Assembly: GCA_003667245.1 (NCBI GenBank)
Contig: RCNN01000162.1
Span: 1-60,075 of the forward strand
Length of the DNA stretch: 60,075 bases
DNA from: Heterostelium multicystogenum
Lineage: Eukaryota; Evosea; Eumycetozoa; Acytosteliales; Acytosteliaceae
Direction: 5' to 3'
The notes under the pieces were generated by a model. The model did not search any database, was not told the origin of the DNA, and saw nothing but the letters and a program-made list of their open reading frames with translations. The position numbers and the translations under genes were made by a program. Below are positions 57,642-60,075 of this stretch, piece after piece; position 1 is the first letter of the stretch; each line of letters starts with the position of its first letter.

Positions 57642-59039
57642 ATGGATTATAAATCTATTTTATTGTTGGTTACTACCATCTTGGTAATAACCTCACAAGT
57701 AAATGGTAACTATTATTATGGTAAACTCGAAAGACTGAAATATCCAAATACTGACTAATGACTATTTAATTAATTTTAGCAACTCCTGACTATTGTGATA
57801 CCTTAAAATATGGACTTATGTTTTATAAATATAATAGAGCTGGAAAGTTGCCAGATAATGATGTACCTTGGCGTGGTGACTCTGTGTTGGAAGATGGATT
57901 TTTATCCGGAGGTTATTTCGATGCCGGAGATCATGTCAAGTTTGCTCTTCCAATGGCCTATTCAATGACCATGCTGGGTTGGGGATTCCTGGAATCTCAA
58001 TCCAAGATTGAGGCATGTGGATTAACCGATCTCTACTTGGAAACTATCAGTACGGTACCGATTGGTTGATTGCTGCCCATGTCGATGATAACAAATTCGC
58101 TGCTCAAGTTGGAGATGGAAACATTGACCATGCCTACTGGGGACCACCAGAGACCATGAAAGTTGAACGTCCAATCTTTTACATTGATGCCGACAAGCCA
58201 GGAACTGAAGTTGCTATGGAGGCTGCATCTGCCCTCTCCGCCGCATCTATCATCTTCAAGGACCGTGATTCTGCTTACTCTTGCCAAATGTTTGGAGCAT
58301 GCCAAGAAACTCCATGAATTCGGAGACAAACACCGTGGAAAATACACTGACACTGTAACCAATGCCGTTGCCTTTTACAACTCATGGTCTGGCTACAAGG
58401 ATGATATTGTGTGGGGTACCCTCTGGCTCTACAAAGCCACTGGAGATGAAAGCCTCTTGACCAAAGCCAAGGCCGAGTACAAAGAGTTTGGTGTTGCTGG
58501 AATGGCTCAAGGAAACTCTCACGATTGGGACAACAAAGCACCAGGTGCATGTCTCCTCATGGCCAAGATCACCGGTGAAGAAACCTACAAGAAAGACATT
58601 GAAGCTGCCCTCAACTACTGGTTGCCAGGTGGTGGTATCACCTATACTCCAGGTGGTTTGGCTTGGACTTCGTCAATGGGGTCCAGCTCGTTATGCCGCC
58701 ACTGCTTCTTTCTTGGCTGCCGCCTATGGTGGTGACAAGTACAAGGAGTTCTCCAAGAAACAAATCGACTATCTCCTCGGTGAGAATCCCAATCAACAAT
58801 CATTCGTCATTGGTATTGGTCCTAACGCACCAAGAGATGCCCATCATCGTGCTGCCCATCACTCCACAACCAACGACATCAACAACCCAGTTCACAACAC
58901 CTACTTACTCAAAGGTGCCCTTGTTGGTGGTCCAGGCCAAGACGACTCCTACGTCGACGATCGTACTGACTACGTCAAGAACGAAGTTGCTACCGATTAC
59001 AATGCCGGTTTCGTTGCTACATTAGCAGCCAACGCCTAA
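57642..59039 (+). CDS. GH9 endoglucanase, catalytic domain only
   Basis: A second secreted family-9 cellulase, about 441 aa. Exon 1 (57642-57705) encodes a signal peptide (MDYKSILLLVTTILVITSQV). The intron 57706-57779 is in the same position and phase as in the first cellulase. Exon 2 has the full set of GH9 motifs: GDSVLEDGFLSGGYFDAGDH, NSHDWDNKAPGACLL, GIGPNAPRDAHHRAAH and DRTDYVKNEVATDYNAGFV, then stops at ATLAANA. There is no TQTP linker or CBM49. Breaks lie near 58049 (deletion), 58280 (insertion) and 58668 (insertion). Blocks of DNA are identical to the first gene. It probably acts on soluble or exposed cellulose. Confidence 0.9.
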
Positions 59040-59310
59040 ACAACACAACATCATTTTTTAACAACAACAATCGAAGAAATACAATAGTTTGTAGCTAATG
59101 TATACAACTTGAAATTCAATAAACTTTAAACTTTTAATACATCAATTAAACCAGACTTCTTTTGTATATATATTCTAAACTATACTATACTATACCTTAG
59201 TTTATTAGGTTTGAAGAGATGACTATTTATGTACAATTTTGATTTGATCGGCGGTTGGTTCCTTTAAATATTATTGATGTGTATTCTATTCTATTCGACT
59301 ACTATTATTA

Positions 59311-59667
59311 TTACTTCATGACAACATCTTTTTTATCTTTAGATGCAGGTGATGGTCCACATGGTTGTATCATCTTATGTAACATATTGAATCTAACTCT
59401 TCCCATCGATTGATTTTCGGCAATAGCAAATAATGATAACAATGAATTATGTCCAACATAAGATGAATAAGTATCTCTATGTTGATTTGTTAAAAATTCA
59501 CTACAATACAATAGATTATGTTAATGAGTGTTCACATGTGATGTGATATGATAGCACTAATTCTATATCTATAATACATACTATTTTGAAATATCTGAGT
59601 GACCTGTTCCAACATATCTCATCTGAAGATGTTCAAGTTGACTGTTTAATGATTCTCTCTCTGACAT
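59311..59667 (-). CDS. sf3b5: Splicing factor 3B subunit 5 (SF3b10)
   Basis: SF3B5 is a small core subunit of the SF3b complex of U2 snRNP that supports branch-site recognition. Two exons (59582-59667, 59311-59500; intron 59501-59581) give 91 aa, close to the usual 86. The sequence reads MSERESLNSQLEHLQMRYVG, TGHSDISKYEFLTNQHRDTY, SSYVGHNSLLSLFAIAENQS, RVRFNMLHKMIQPCGP, then a Lys-rich tail. Every conserved block of the family is present and the frame is intact. Confidence 0.93.
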
Positions 59668-60075
59668 GTTGTTGTTAGATATCTAATGCTGCTCTTGTCT
59701 TATTGACTTTGTTGAATAATAATAACTAATAATAACTAATAATATTTAAAATGATAGCCTATTCCAACAGATGCTACAAGTAGATAAATTAAAGTCGACT
59801 GATTTGAAGTCAGCATTATTATTTTCAAATTTTTGTTGTCGTAAATTGCAAATCTGACTGTTGCCACTGCAATTTTCAGTGGTTGTCTACAGACAATAGT
59901 TCCACAATACAAAGTTGATTATAATTGTATTATTACAGTTGGCTTAATTAATTGAACGCATTAATGTAGATAATAAAGAACGTTACTAGATAAAATAATA
60001 CTATCACAAGAACAATGTCAATGTCAAGAGAAGATTTCAAAAGCGATATATGAATCTATGAATGATAAAAGATGA
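59668..60075. other. Intergenic, upstream of SF3B5
   Basis: AT-rich. It holds the SF3B5 promoter by position. A slightly less AT-rich patch near 59840-59900 shows no structure or frame. Confidence 0.5.

Overview
The window reads as nuclear DNA of a dictyostelid social amoeba. The evidence is AT-rich intergenic DNA, short GT-AG introns of about 54-120 nt, runs of Gln, Asn, Ser and Thr in proteins, and a gene set that suits this group: GH9 cellulases with a threonine/proline linker and a CBM49, a Pho80-type cyclin, beta-helix and FN3/EGF type I membrane proteins, and ankyrin proteins. G+C in the coding parts looks higher than I would expect for D. discoideum, so another dictyostelid is likely. 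I cannot name the species.

Left part (1-21.4 kb): IPP isomerase, an adenylate-kinase-like protein, U3 snoRNP protein MPP10, GATOR2 subunit WDR24, a beta-helix membrane protein, a small two-TM protein, V-ATPase subunit e (recovered through a 48-nt exon), a COA3-like mitochondrial protein, a coiled-coil protein, and the autophagy/endosome protein UVRAG. A 5.8 kb gene-poor stretch follows (21.4-27.3 kb).

Middle part (27.3-41.4 kb): a Pho80-like cyclin, an ankyrin protein, histidine ammonia-lyase, a coiled-coil fragment, uridine phosphorylase, a three-WWE plus macro-domain protein, a TRAPPC14/MAP11-like protein, the histone-fold protein CENP-X/MHF2, an unrecognised reading frame next to a 22-bp-arm hairpin, and a 71-aa protein with a PAM2 motif.

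Right part (41.8-60 kb): an FN3/EGF type I membrane protein, a secreted CBM49-like protein, Integrator subunit INTS13, a METTL7-like methyltransferase, two GH9 cellulases in the same orientation flanking the deubiquitinase YOD1/OTU1, and splicing factor SF3B5. The cellulases and the CBM49 protein form a loose cellulose-handling cluster, plausibly used in spore or stalk wall remodelling.

One property cuts across the window. Most longer genes carry isolated one-base insertions or deletions that break the frame while family-conserved residues continue on both sides. I count about 40 breaks and two in-frame stops. This pattern fits uncorrected sequencing or assembly errors far better than gene death, so I annotated these loci as genes with disrupted frames and listed the breaks. 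Exon joins are my own readings of GT-AG signals and protein continuity. No search was run, and family assignments rest on recognised motifs.
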